From NCBI GenBank assembly GCA_017608575.1, contig JAFCFP010000038.1, positions 1 through 9,684 on the forward strand: a DNA stretch of 9,684 nt. Reading direction: 5' to 3'. The notes below the pieces were generated by a model, which saw only the letters and a list, made by a program, of their open reading frames with translations, was not told where the DNA came from and did not search any database. Positions 1 to 6,120 of this stretch are shown here, in pieces (the first letter of the stretch is position 1; each line of letters opens with the position of its first letter). This stretch comes from Candidatus Iainarchaeum sp. GTDB taxonomy: Archaea; Iainarchaeota; Iainarchaeia; Iainarchaeales; DTGL01. A program made the position numbers and the translations under genes.

Positions 1-429
1 CCCCTTGTTTTTTTCAACCCACTGCAATGCGGAGGAAAAGACATTGTCTGCCGTTCTCGCCCTTGAGGTGATAGGTCCTTTTTTGCCTCTCTGTGCATCG
101 AATAAGTCGAAGCCCTTTCCAAACCCTGCTTTTGACGAGGTGATAGCGCTACTGAAAAACCCGGCTGTTTTAAATCCGTTCTCGCTAAAATATTCCTGCA
201 TCAATTTGAGGTTTGGGTCGACAGCGTGAATGTTCGAGCCACCGCAGTAAATTCCGCTGAAAATGCTTTTACAGGAGGACATTGAAAAGGATGCATTGGT
301 TACAGCATTGTTGAACAAAACGCTTTTAAAGGCAAACTTGTCTATAAAAGGGGAGGTTTTTCTCCCATACCCATAGCAGGAGAGATGGTCCGCGCGAAGT
401 GCATCAACCAAAACAAAAACAAGGTTCAC
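1..429 (-). CDS. Sulfatase-like alkaline-phosphatase-superfamily protein, N-terminal part (cut by window edge)
   Basis: The reverse strand is open from a GTG at 429 to base 1 (143 codons), so the C-terminal part lies outside the window. The N-terminus reads as a short beta strand followed by VDALRADHLSCYGYG (residues 8-22), then TSPFIDKFA (25-33), the classic opening of sulfatases and related phosphoryl transferases; the first Asp is the expected metal ligand. The nucleophile segment ends in SIFSG. Aligned with the CxPxR signature it has Ser at the Cys/Ser position and Cys at the Arg position, so a formylglycine-type sulfatase is unlikely. A phosphodiesterase or phosphoglycerol-transferase-like role is equally possible. 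GTG 429 is chosen because GGTGG lies 5 nt upstream and the strand starts directly; GTG 438 or TTG 441 in frame are alternatives. It follows the flippase-like gene by 77 bp on the same strand. GC is clearly higher (about 47% over 61-240) than in the epimerase gene nearby. Confidence 0.85.
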   Translation of the reverse strand, partial: MNLVFVLVDALRADHLSCYGYGRKTSPFIDKFAFKSVLFNNAVTNASFSMSSCKSIFSGIYCGGSNIHAVDPNLKLMQEYFSENGFKTAGFFSSAITSSKAGFGKGFDLFDAQRGKKGPITSRARTADNVFSSALQWVEKNKG

Positions 430-506
430 TTTTTCCACCAACTAAAACAGCATAGTGCAGAATTAAATAAAAATGCTTTGCATTTCCTTCCGCATGCAAA
501 CTATTT

Positions 507-1475
507 TCACCCCACTTCCGTTCCCCTTAGTTCCCTCAATCCACTTTTTTCTCCCATGAGGAATAGTATTCCTGCAATTGCAATTATTGCAGTGCTGAGC
601 AGAATGAGCAGCGAGAAAGCCACTGCTTTTTCAGCGCTTGCAGAATAAATAGAGAAAAGAATAATGAGTGCTGTGTCCCTTGTGCCAATGCCAGAAAGGC
701 TAACTGGAAGAAGGGAAACGAGTTCGATTAAAGCAGTGGAAAGAAGAATGAAAAGAAAGGGGAATTTCAAACCAAGAGAGAGGGCAAAAAAATTGTAGGA
801 TGCTGCAGTGAAAAACCACGAGGCAAGGCTTATCACAAACGCTGTCAAGAGCAAATTTTTGTCTTTAAGGAGAGAGTAAAAAGAGAAAAGAAATGAATCA
901 AAGCCCTCTTTCAACCTTTCCCTGAACCTCTCTGGCACAAGAATGGAATAAAATGGTTTTAGTATTTTTTTAAGGAGTTCTTTGTTGAGCATTACATAAA
1001 TTCCTGCAAATGCCCCCATTGCTAGCAATAAGAGCAACGGCAAGGAAACCAATGCAACGCCATAAGAATAGAAAAAGGATGCTGCGGAGAGAACACCGAG
1101 CACTACAAGTATTAAAAAATCCACAAGCCTGTCAAGAAAAACAGAGGAAAACGATTCACTCAACGAATGAACCCTTTTATTAATGAAAAGCGCTTTGGAA
1201 AAATCGCCAAGCTTTCCAGGCGTAAAAGAGCCCAAACCAATTCCAATAAAGTAAAGCCTTGCAATCCTTGCAAAGGCAAAAAAATGCTTTTGTTTTTTGA
1301 GCATTAAATGCCATTTTACAGAGCGGACTATTACTGTTAAAAATCCTACAAGAGTGCCAATGAAAAAAAACACAAGGTTTGTTTTGAGCAATGCTTTTGT
1401 GAGCTGAGAGAAATCAATTGAAAAAAGAATGATTACAATAATCAAAAAGCCAATTATAAACAGTTTTCCTTTCAT
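507..1475 (-). CDS. Polytopic membrane protein of the AglD / lysylphosphatidylglycerol-synthase-TM family (flippase-like, UPF0104)
   Basis: This 322-residue protein has about eight hydrophobic segments. It carries the family's landmarks: R-x-x-KW near 51-55, PGKLGDFSKA at 86-95, DRLVDF at 115-120 and LPVSLSGIGTRD at 256-267. These match the TIGR00374 / PF03706 family, whose members include the membrane domain of MprF and the C-terminal domain of archaeal AglD. Members are proposed to move or handle lipid-linked substrates in the membrane, but the biochemical role of stand-alone members is mostly undetermined. Length is typical. It starts at ATG 1475 with no clear ribosome binding site. A TATA-like GTTAAATTT on the reverse strand near 1499-1507 would place transcription start close to the ATG, so the mRNA may be leaderless. 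It sits upstream of the sulfatase-like gene and divergent from the UDP-glucuronate epimerase, which fits a role in surface glycan assembly. Confidence 0.85.
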   Translation of the reverse strand: MKGKLFIIGFLIIVIILFSIDFSQLTKALLKTNLVFFFIGTLVGFLTVIVRSVKWHLMLKKQKHFFAFARIARLYFIGIGLGSFTPGKLGDFSKALFINKRVHSLSESFSSVFLDRLVDFLILVVLGVLSAASFFYSYGVALVSLPLLLLLAMGAFAGIYVMLNKELLKKILKPFYSILVPERFRERLKEGFDSFLFSFYSLLKDKNLLLTAFVISLASWFFTAASYNFFALSLGLKFPFLFILLSTALIELVSLLPVSLSGIGTRDTALIILFSIYSASAEKAVAFSLLILLSTAIIAIAGILFLMGEKSGLRELRGTEVG

Positions 1476-1592
1476 TAGTGAAAATTAAATATAAAAGAAA
1501 TTTAACCCTTTTTATCACAATCTTTCATGCTTTTGAAAGGATTTTTATTGATTATGGGGTTCATTTTCGTAGAAATAAAAGAGGTAAAAAAA
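1476..1592. promoter_or_regulatory. Divergent promoter region between flippase-like gene and UDP-glucuronate epimerase
   Basis: This 117 bp spacer separates two outward-facing genes. On the reverse strand, AT-rich elements (TTTATATTTAA at about 1484-1495 and GTTAAATTT at about 1499-1507) are candidate TATA boxes; the second lies at the right distance for a leaderless start at 1475. On the forward strand there are several T/A-rich blocks (around 1540 and 1571-1579) but no single convincing TATA box. GAGGT at 1581-1585 is a good ribosome binding site for ATG 1593. The assignment rests on geometry and composition only. Confidence 0.45.
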
Positions 1593-2543
1593 ATGAAAAC
1601 AATTCTTGTAACTGGTTGTGCTGGATTTATTGGCTCGCATTTCACTGAGTTTTTGCTCAGTGAAGGCAAAAGCGTGGCAGGAATTGATAACTTTAATGAT
1701 TATTATAATCCAGCATTCAAAGAAGAAAACATTTCAGGGTTTGTTGATAATGAAAAATTCACTCTTTATAGAGCAGATATCCGCAATAAAAAAGCACTTG
1801 AAAAAATTTTCAAAGAAAACGAAATTGAAAAAATAGTGCATTTTGCAGCAAGAGCAGGAGTGCGTGCCTCTTTGGAAAACCCACAGCTTTACATTGATGT
1901 GAATGTAAATGGCACTACTAATTTGCTTGAATTTGCAATAAAACATTCCATTAAGCAATTTGTGTTTGCTTCTTCTTCAAGCGTTTATGGATTGAATAAA
2001 ACGCCTTGGAGTGAAGAGCAAAGAGTGGAATCGCAAATTTCACCTTATGCTGTAACAAAAATTGCAGCTGAACGCATGTGTTATGCTTATCATTCACTTT
2101 ATGGATTGCCAATTACTTGTCTAAGGTTTTTCACAGTGTATGGTCCAAGGGGCAGACCAGATATGGCGGTTTACAAATTCACTGAACTTATTTCACAAGG
2201 AAAACCAATTGAAAAATATGGCAATGGAAAAAGCAAAAGAGATTATACTTTTATTGAAGACATAGTGCAAGGCATTAATGCAGCAATGCAGAAAAAATTA
2301 GGATTTGAAGTAATCAATTTGGGAAACAGTCGACCAGTGGAACTTGACTACTTAATTGAACTCATTGAAAAAAACCTTGGCATTAAAGCAAAATTCGTTG
2401 AAAAACCCATGCCTCCTGCAGATGTGCCCATTACTTATGCGGACATTTCAAAGGCAAAAAAACTTTTGGGATGGCAGCCACGCATTAAAATAGAACAAGG
2501 AATACAACAATTCATTGAATGGTTCAAAGAAAAGCGGCTTTAA
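1593..2543 (+). CDS. UDP-glucuronate 4-epimerase (extended SDR)
   Basis: The predicted enzyme interconverts UDP-glucuronate and UDP-galacturonate in the cytoplasm, using bound NAD. The start is ATG 1593, with GAGGT seven bases upstream. Longer in-frame extensions back to 1527 would place an unrelated hydrophobic stretch before the Rossmann fold. The 316-residue product has the glycine motif GCAGFIG (8-14), IDNFNDYY (31-38), the active-site serine run ASSSSVYG (126-133), the YAVTK pair (Tyr152, Lys156) and RFFTVYGPRGRPDMA (178-192). The DYY and GRPDMA blocks and the C-terminal TYAD are typical of the CapI/LpsL/GAE group rather than of UDP-glucose 4-epimerases. Length is normal and no key residue is missing. 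Together with the UDP-glucuronate decarboxylase at the other end of the window it gives two fates for UDP-glucuronate. GC is low, and codons such as AAA, GAA and ATT dominate. Confidence 0.92.
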   Translation: MKTILVTGCAGFIGSHFTEFLLSEGKSVAGIDNFNDYYNPAFKEENISGFVDNEKFTLYRADIRNKKALEKIFKENEIEKIVHFAARAGVRASLENPQLYIDVNVNGTTNLLEFAIKHSIKQFVFASSSSVYGLNKTPWSEEQRVESQISPYAVTKIAAERMCYAYHSLYGLPITCLRFFTVYGPRGRPDMAVYKFTELISQGKPIEKYGNGKSKRDYTFIEDIVQGINAAMQKKLGFEVINLGNSRPVELDYLIELIEKNLGIKAKFVEKPMPPADVPITYADISKAKKLLGWQPRIKIEQGIQQFIEWFKEKRL

Positions 2544-2584
2544 AGTGCGAGCGAAAAAATCCTGCTGTAGAAAGAGAGTTTGTT

Positions 2585-2632
2585 GCTTAAATAGGCCCGG
2601 TTGCCCAAAGGACTGCACAAAACAATATATAA
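2585..2632 (+). promoter_or_regulatory. Two TATA-like promoter elements
   Basis: TTAAATA at 2587-2593 and ATATATAA at 2625-2632 match the archaeal TATA consensus. With the usual spacing of about 25 bases from box centre to transcription start, they would start RNA near 2615 and near 2654. The second start falls exactly at the edge of the tRNA-half-like stretch, which makes it the promoter for that element or for the cysteine-rich gene further down. The call rests on motif and spacing alone. Confidence 0.45.
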
Positions 2633-2633
2633 A

Positions 2634-2655
2634 GGGTTATATTATAACGTAACCC
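2634..2655. repeat. Overlapping palindrome and inverted repeat downstream of TATA element
   Basis: GTTATA-T-TATAAC (2636-2648) is a perfect palindrome around a single central base. GGGTTA (2634-2639) and TAACCC (2650-2655) form a second, mutually exclusive stem with a 10-base loop. The block lies between the TATA element at 2625-2632 and the predicted transcription start near 2654. It could therefore be an operator for a dimeric regulator or a 5' stem of a structured RNA. Confidence 0.45.
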
Positions 2656-2692
2656 CTGGTGCCTGTGGCAGTTCGAGTCTGCTGCCCCGCGC
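2653..2692 (+). tRNA. tRNA 3'-half-like element (T-arm and acceptor strand); no 5' half recognised
   Basis: The stretch is strongly GC-rich against its surroundings. Bases 2667-2683 fold as a T-arm: stem GGCAG, loop TTCGAGT (a canonical T-loop with T54 T55 C56 and A58), and stem CTGCT, closed by one G-U pair. The next seven bases, GCCCCGC (2684-2690), would be the 3' acceptor strand with G2691 as discriminator; CCA is not encoded. An oligo-T tract follows at once. The matching 5' acceptor strand GCGGGGC and a D-arm are not found in the preceding 150 bases; GGCCCGG at 2594-2600 does not pair. GCAC (2615-2618) can pair with GTGC (2659-2662), but this is too short to define an anticodon stem. 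Possible explanations are a split-tRNA 3' half with its own promoter, a tRNA 3' remnant left at an integration site, or a decayed tRNA. The amino-acid identity cannot be read. Confidence 0.42.
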
Positions 2693-2710
2693 TTTTTTTA
2701 TTTTTTTATT
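2693..2710 (+). terminator. Oligo-T terminator after the tRNA-like element
   Basis: Two runs of seven T, separated by one A, directly follow the GC-rich tRNA-like 3' end on the plus strand. T-runs of this kind terminate archaeal transcription without needing a stem. The region downstream stays T-rich because it begins the hydrophobic N-terminus of the next gene, so part of the signal may be coincidental. Confidence 0.5.
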
Positions 2711-2736
2711 GTTCTAGCAGGAATTTCCAGGCTGGA

Positions 2737-3213
2737 GTGAATTCGATTTGGAGTTTTTTTCCGTTTTTTAGTTTGAGGGTTTTTTTTCCTGTTTTGTTTT
2801 TTGTGACCATTGTTGCTTCTTTCAAAGAAGAGGAAATAAACAAATGTGAAGGTGTTGAATGCAAAAAACTGCCATGCAAGGTAGAGCGCTGCAATCCCTT
2901 GACTGGAAAGTGCCTTTATTCAAATGCAATTGATGGCACTGAGTGCAAGGGAGGCAAGTGCAAGGATGGTGTTTGCGTGCCAATTGCAGTTGTTCCTTCA
3001 ACTCCTACGCCAAGCCAAAGCCCTTCAGTGACTCCAACAGGGCAAGGCAACGCTTTGTCCTGGGCTCCGGTTGTTATGGTTGTTTTGGCAATAATTGCAG
3101 CAATCGCATATTACTTATACATAAAAAAAGAAGGCAAGAAAACACCTCTTGAAAAAATAGAGAAAAAGCAAAAAATCCTGGAAAAGCACGAAAAGAAGCA
3201 GAAAAAGCCTTAA
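2737..3213 (+). CDS. Small cysteine-rich exported protein with C-terminal membrane anchor and lysine-rich tail
   Basis: No family is recognised. Numbered from GTG 2737 (158 residues), the protein has a very Phe-rich hydrophobic N-terminus (about 7-28) resembling an uncleaved or weak signal peptide. An ectodomain follows with eight cysteines at 37, 42, 47, 52, 59, 70, 75 and 80, in a C-x4-C-x4-C-x4-C-x6-C-x10-C-x4-C-x4-C pattern with a GTxCKGGKCKDGxC ending. Next come a Pro/Ser/Thr-rich linker (87-101), one clear transmembrane helix (about 110-129), and a roughly 29-residue Lys/Glu-rich tail that may form a coil. The likely topology is the cysteine domain outside and the basic tail in the cytoplasm; four disulfides are possible. 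The start is uncertain. GTG 2737 has only a weak purine-rich site, TTG 2773 would give a shorter signal sequence, and the open frame back to 2659 runs through the tRNA-like element and is not credible as coding. Confidence 0.65.
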   Translation: MNSIWSFFPFFSLRVFFPVLFFVTIVASFKEEEINKCEGVECKKLPCKVERCNPLTGKCLYSNAIDGTECKGGKCKDGVCVPIAVVPSTPTPSQSPSVTPTGQGNALSWAPVVMVVLAIIAAIAYYLYIKKEGKKTPLEKIEKKQKILEKHEKKQKKP

Positions 3214-3277
3214 TGCGAGGATTGAACCAAAAACCCTATTTAAAGGGCAATAATTAAAATAATAACGCAGCTAAAAG

Positions 3278-3317
3278 TTTACATAACAATTGCAATTCAA
3301 TTGCATTGCAATTATAA
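3278..3317 (+). promoter_or_regulatory. Promoter and palindromic operators ahead of the RHH-led operon
   Basis: TTTACATA (3278-3285) is a candidate TATA box preceded by an A-rich stretch, which predicts transcription start near 3307. Two palindromes lie directly after it: AATTGCAATT (3288-3297, perfect) and AATTGCATTGCAATT (3299-3313, perfect about its central T). They share the core AATTGCA and straddle the predicted start site. Their position is that expected for operators of the ribbon-helix-helix protein encoded 18 bases further on, implying autoregulation of the whole operon. An alternative TATA element, CTATTTAAAG, lies near 3236-3245. Confidence 0.5.
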
Positions 3318-3330
3318 GGCGGTGTTTTTT

Positions 3331-3513
3331 GTGCGTAAAAGAATAACCATTAGCATTCCAAAAGAACTCTATGATGAAATTGCAAAAGAAATCAAGGGAA
3401 CTGGTTTTTCTTCGCCTTCTGAATGGATTCGCTATGTTTTAAGACAAGCAATCGCTTCTGCAAAAAACGGGGACAAAAGCATTATTTCTTTTCCCTATCT
3501 TGCAGGAAATTAG
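3331..3513 (+). CDS. Ribbon-helix-helix (CopG/MetJ-type) transcriptional regulator
   Basis: This 60-residue protein begins with the beta strand RKRITISIP (2-10), continues into helix KELYDEIAKEIKG (11-23), and has the turn FSSPSEWIRYVLRQAI (26-41). That is the complete RHH_1 fold, which binds DNA as a dimer through the strand. GTG 3331 is chosen because GGTG lies six bases upstream and the strand starts immediately after it. The in-frame TTG 3301 and GTG 3322 would overlap the operator-like palindromes or the ribosome binding site. A short C-terminal tail (42-60) has no recognisable partner motif. It is the first gene of the sulfate-activation operon. Its stop codon overlaps the AGGTG ribosome binding site of the next gene, which suggests translational coupling. 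The likely role is control of this operon in response to sulfate, sulfur or an unknown signal. A toxin-antitoxin role is not supported, since the next protein is a large enzyme. Confidence 0.85.
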   Translation: MRKRITISIPKELYDEIAKEIKGTGFSSPSEWIRYVLRQAIASAKNGDKSIISFPYLAGN

Positions 3514-3523
3514 GTGCTCTTTT

Positions 3524-5305
3524 ATGTTTTCAAGTAAAAACAAAAAAATAGCAGTCATTGGCATTGACGGTGCTGACCCGCAAATAATTGATTCATTACT
3601 TAAAGAGGGAAGAATGCCAACACTTGCAGAAATTAAAGATAATGGCTCATATGGCGAGCTTGAAACCACTCATGTTTCACAGAGCCCTGTTGCATGGTCA
3701 AGCTTTCAAACAGGCATGAATCCAGCAAAACACGGAATTTACGATTTTATTGTCAGGAATCCTGAAACCCTTGCACTTGACTTGGGGCTGGTGAAAGAAA
3801 AAAGAAGCTTTTCCGGAAAAAACGTTTATGAAAAAAGAATAATGGAAAAATCAATCTGGCATTTTTTGTCAGAACAAGAGATTGCTTCTTTAAGCCTTTT
3901 TATTCCTGTAACATTTCCCGCTGAACCAATTAATGGCATTCAATTAAGTGGAATGGGAACCCCTGATATTAAAGGCACTCAGGGAGTCCCAACACTGTAT
4001 TGGAGTAACGAAATTGCAAAAGAAAAAGAGGACTGCAAATGGATTCCATTAAAGAATGAAATCAATTCAACGCTTTCAGGGCCTTCCGGCTTGCAGGTCC
4101 CAATCAAATTCTCCATTTCAAAAAAAGGACTGTTGGTGGAAATAGGCAGGAATAAAAAATTTGTAAAAGAAAATGAATGGAGTGACTGGTTTTTTGTTGA
4201 CTTTGACGGCATTGAAGGAATGTTCCGCCTTAAAGTGCTAAAGCTTTCAGGAAATGAAATCAAGATTTATGTTTCGCCAATTATTCACTCGCAACGAAAT
4301 CCAGCTGTTCCAATAGCCCAACCAAAAGAGATTGCAAAAAAACTCCTTGAAAAAACCGGTTGTTTCAAATGCGTAAGCTTTGAATCTGATGTAAATGCAT
4401 TGAAAGAAAAACTCGTGGAAGAAAACACTTGGATTGAGGATATGCAATACACCTTTGACCAAAGGCTTAAAGCCACTGAATACCTGGCAAAAAACACTGA
4501 ATGGAATTTTTTCGCTGCAGACTTTTTTCCAGTTGACCGCGTTCAACACTTGTTCTGGCGCTATATTGACAATAAAAATCCATTGCATGAAGAGCATGAA
4601 GAATACTCTCGCACCATTTATGAAACATACGAAATGGTTGATGAGGAAATAAACAGTTTAATCAAAGCGCTTGGAAAAGATACATTAGTATTTGTAATAT
4701 CCGATCACGGCTTTGCACCCTATAGGAAAAATGTACAATTAAACAAACTGCTCGCAGAAGAAGGCTTCCTTGAAATGAAAGCTGGCGGTTCAACATATGG
4801 AGACATTTATTGGGGCAAAACACAAGCATATGCCCTGGGCTTCAGTTCAATTTACATTAACCTTGAAGGCAGGGAACGCTTTGGAATTGTTTCAGAGAAA
4901 GACTATGAAAGTGTGAGGGAAAACATTATTTCAACGCTCAAAAGATTTTCATTTGACGGATTGAAGCCATTTAAGGACGCAAAAAAAAGCGAAGAAATTT
5001 ATTCAGGAAAACTTTTAACAGAAATGCCTGACATAATTCCAATCTACAAAAAAGGATTCCGCATTGAAAAAAGCAATGTTTTGGGTGGCATGACTGACAA
5101 TGAAATAATCCATGACAACTTAAATAAATGGAGCGGCGACCACATTGGGCCATTCCAGCTTTCAGAAAACAAGGGAATAATTTTTTGCTCTGAGCCATTG
5201 AACCTCAAAGGAGCAGGAATCATGGATTTGGCTCCAACTGCTTTGGATTTTTTTGGAATTGAAGTTCCGCAAAAAATGGATGGAAAAAGCTTATTGGAGG
5301 AATAA
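3524..5305 (+). CDS. AlkP-superfamily phosphohydrolase/phosphodiesterase (COG3379-like)
   Basis: This predicted cytoplasmic, two-metal hydrolase or transferase has 593 residues and no signal peptide. The full set of superfamily metal ligands can be placed: Asp15 in IGIDGAD, candidate nucleophile Ser54 in SQSPVAW, Asp338 and His342 in FFPVDRVQH, Asp394-His395 in ISDHGFAP, and His540 in SGDHIGPF. HGIYDF (70-75) and the closing block LAPTALDFFGIEVP with MDGKSL match the type I phosphodiesterase/nucleotide pyrophosphatase branch. A beta-rich insert (about 170-270) separates the two halves of the core. ATG 3524 is chosen because AGGTG lies seven bases upstream; TTG 3500 would overlap the regulator. 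Only three bases separate its stop from cysD, and the cysD ribosome binding site lies inside it. Substrate cannot be told from sequence. Options include hydrolysis of a nucleotide such as APS, of a sugar or lipid phosphodiester, or group transfer to a glycan. The tight linkage to ATP sulfurylase is the main clue. Confidence 0.85.
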   Translation: MFSSKNKKIAVIGIDGADPQIIDSLLKEGRMPTLAEIKDNGSYGELETTHVSQSPVAWSSFQTGMNPAKHGIYDFIVRNPETLALDLGLVKEKRSFSGKNVYEKRIMEKSIWHFLSEQEIASLSLFIPVTFPAEPINGIQLSGMGTPDIKGTQGVPTLYWSNEIAKEKEDCKWIPLKNEINSTLSGPSGLQVPIKFSISKKGLLVEIGRNKKFVKENEWSDWFFVDFDGIEGMFRLKVLKLSGNEIKIYVSPIIHSQRNPAVPIAQPKEIAKKLLEKTGCFKCVSFESDVNALKEKLVEENTWIEDMQYTFDQRLKATEYLAKNTEWNFFAADFFPVDRVQHLFWRYIDNKNPLHEEHEEYSRTIYETYEMVDEEINSLIKALGKDTLVFVISDHGFAPYRKNVQLNKLLAEEGFLEMKAGGSTYGDIYWGKTQAYALGFSSIYINLEGRERFGIVSEKDYESVRENIISTLKRFSFDGLKPFKDAKKSEEIYSGKLLTEMPDIIPIYKKGFRIEKSNVLGGMTDNEIIHDNLNKWSGDHIGPFQLSENKGIIFCSEPLNLKGAGIMDLAPTALDFFGIEVPQKMDGKSLLEE

Positions 5306-5308
5306 AAA

Positions 5309-6109
5309 ATGAATCACTTGAATGCATTGGAAAGCAAAAGCATTTACATTATCAGGGAAGCATACGAGCAATTCAAAAGGATTGGAATGCTTTGGAGCAT
5401 TGGAAAAGACTCTACAACACTGCTCTGGCTTTGCAGAAAAGCATTCTATGGAAGACTGCCTTTTCCGGTAATACACATTGACACATCATTCAAATTCCCA
5501 CAAATGTATGCATTTAGAGACAAGTATGCAAAAGAATGGAACCTAAACCTCATAATCGGCAGGAACGAAAAAGCATTAAAGGAAGGCATGAATGTAAAAA
5601 AAGGCGCTTTAGCATGCTGCACTGCGTTAAAAACAAATGCTTTGAAACAGGTTATTGACAAATACAAATTCAAGGCATTGTTGTTGGGAATCCGCAGAGA
5701 CGAACATGGAATTAGGGCAAAGGAAAGATATTTTTCACCAAGAGACACTGACTTTAAATGGGATTACAAAAACCAACCACCAGAACTCTGGGACCAATAC
5801 AAATCCAAAGCAGAGGGAGAAACACACATTCGCGTTCACCCAATGCTTCACTGGACTGAGCTGGATATTTGGCGTTATATTCAAAGGGAAAAAATTCCCA
5901 TAACAGAAATGTATTTTGCAAAGAACGGTGAACGCTATCGAAGCCTTGGCTGCATGCCTTGCTGCCACAAAGTCAAATCAAAGGCTTCAAGCATTGATGA
6001 AATAGTGGAAGAATTACGCACCACTAAAACCGCGGAAAGAGCTGGAAGAAGCCAAGACAAGGAACAGGCTTACATGATGCAAAAACTGCGCTCTTTGGGT
6101 TATATGTAA
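5309..6109 (+). CDS. cysD: Sulfate adenylyltransferase subunit 2 (ATP sulfurylase, PP-loop subunit)
   Basis: CysD makes APS and pyrophosphate from ATP and sulfate, driven by GTP hydrolysis in CysN. The 266-residue protein has the PP-loop SIGKDST (30-36), HIDTSFKFPQMYAFRD (56-71), IRRDEHGIRAKER (128-140), a CysD-type NQPPELWDQY block (155-164), WTELDIWRYIQ (182-192) and RYRSLGC (209-215), with the usual ERAGR near the C-terminus. This pattern separates CysD from PAPS reductase CysH. It is slightly shorter than the usual 300 residues, with a brief N-terminus. Cysteines are clustered (103-104 and 215, 218, 219), the last group as GCMPCC where GCxPCT is common, so a metal site is conceivable. ATG 5309 has GGAGG eight bases upstream. 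Position between the AlkP enzyme and the permease indicates one transcript. No reductase is encoded nearby. Confidence 0.95.
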   Translation: MNHLNALESKSIYIIREAYEQFKRIGMLWSIGKDSTTLLWLCRKAFYGRLPFPVIHIDTSFKFPQMYAFRDKYAKEWNLNLIIGRNEKALKEGMNVKKGALACCTALKTNALKQVIDKYKFKALLLGIRRDEHGIRAKERYFSPRDTDFKWDYKNQPPELWDQYKSKAEGETHIRVHPMLHWTELDIWRYIQREKIPITEMYFAKNGERYRSLGCMPCCHKVKSKASSIDEIVEELRTTKTAERAGRSQDKEQAYMMQKLRSLGYM

Positions 6110-6120
6110 GAGGTGGCGGA

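Noticed and set aside
5..648. Plus-strand open frames at the left edge
   Set aside because: They are antisense to the sulfatase-like gene and the flippase-like gene, have no recognisable motif and lack ribosome binding sites.
2594..2692. A complete intron-containing tRNA spanning the whole stretch
   Set aside because: The 5' sequence GGCCCGG cannot pair with the acceptor strand GCCCCGC. The putative D-arm (TGC/GCA stem, 10-base loop) is poor and no U8 or anticodon stem can be placed.
2659..2736. Extension of the cysteine-rich protein back to GTG 2659
   Set aside because: These codons lie in the tRNA-like element and its oligo-T tract and give no sensible protein sequence.
2706..2807. Minus-strand short frame giving a lysine-rich 34-residue peptide (starting MVTKNKTGKK)
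   Set aside because: It has reasonable amino-acid composition, but it has no ribosome binding site and overlaps the N-terminal coding of the cysteine-rich gene. Its lysines come from the T-rich plus strand. It remains a weak alternative if the plus-strand gene starts further down.
3234..3248. CCCTATTTAAAGGG as an intrinsic terminator stem
   Set aside because: Only four outer base pairs form and no T-run follows; it is more likely an alternative TATA element.
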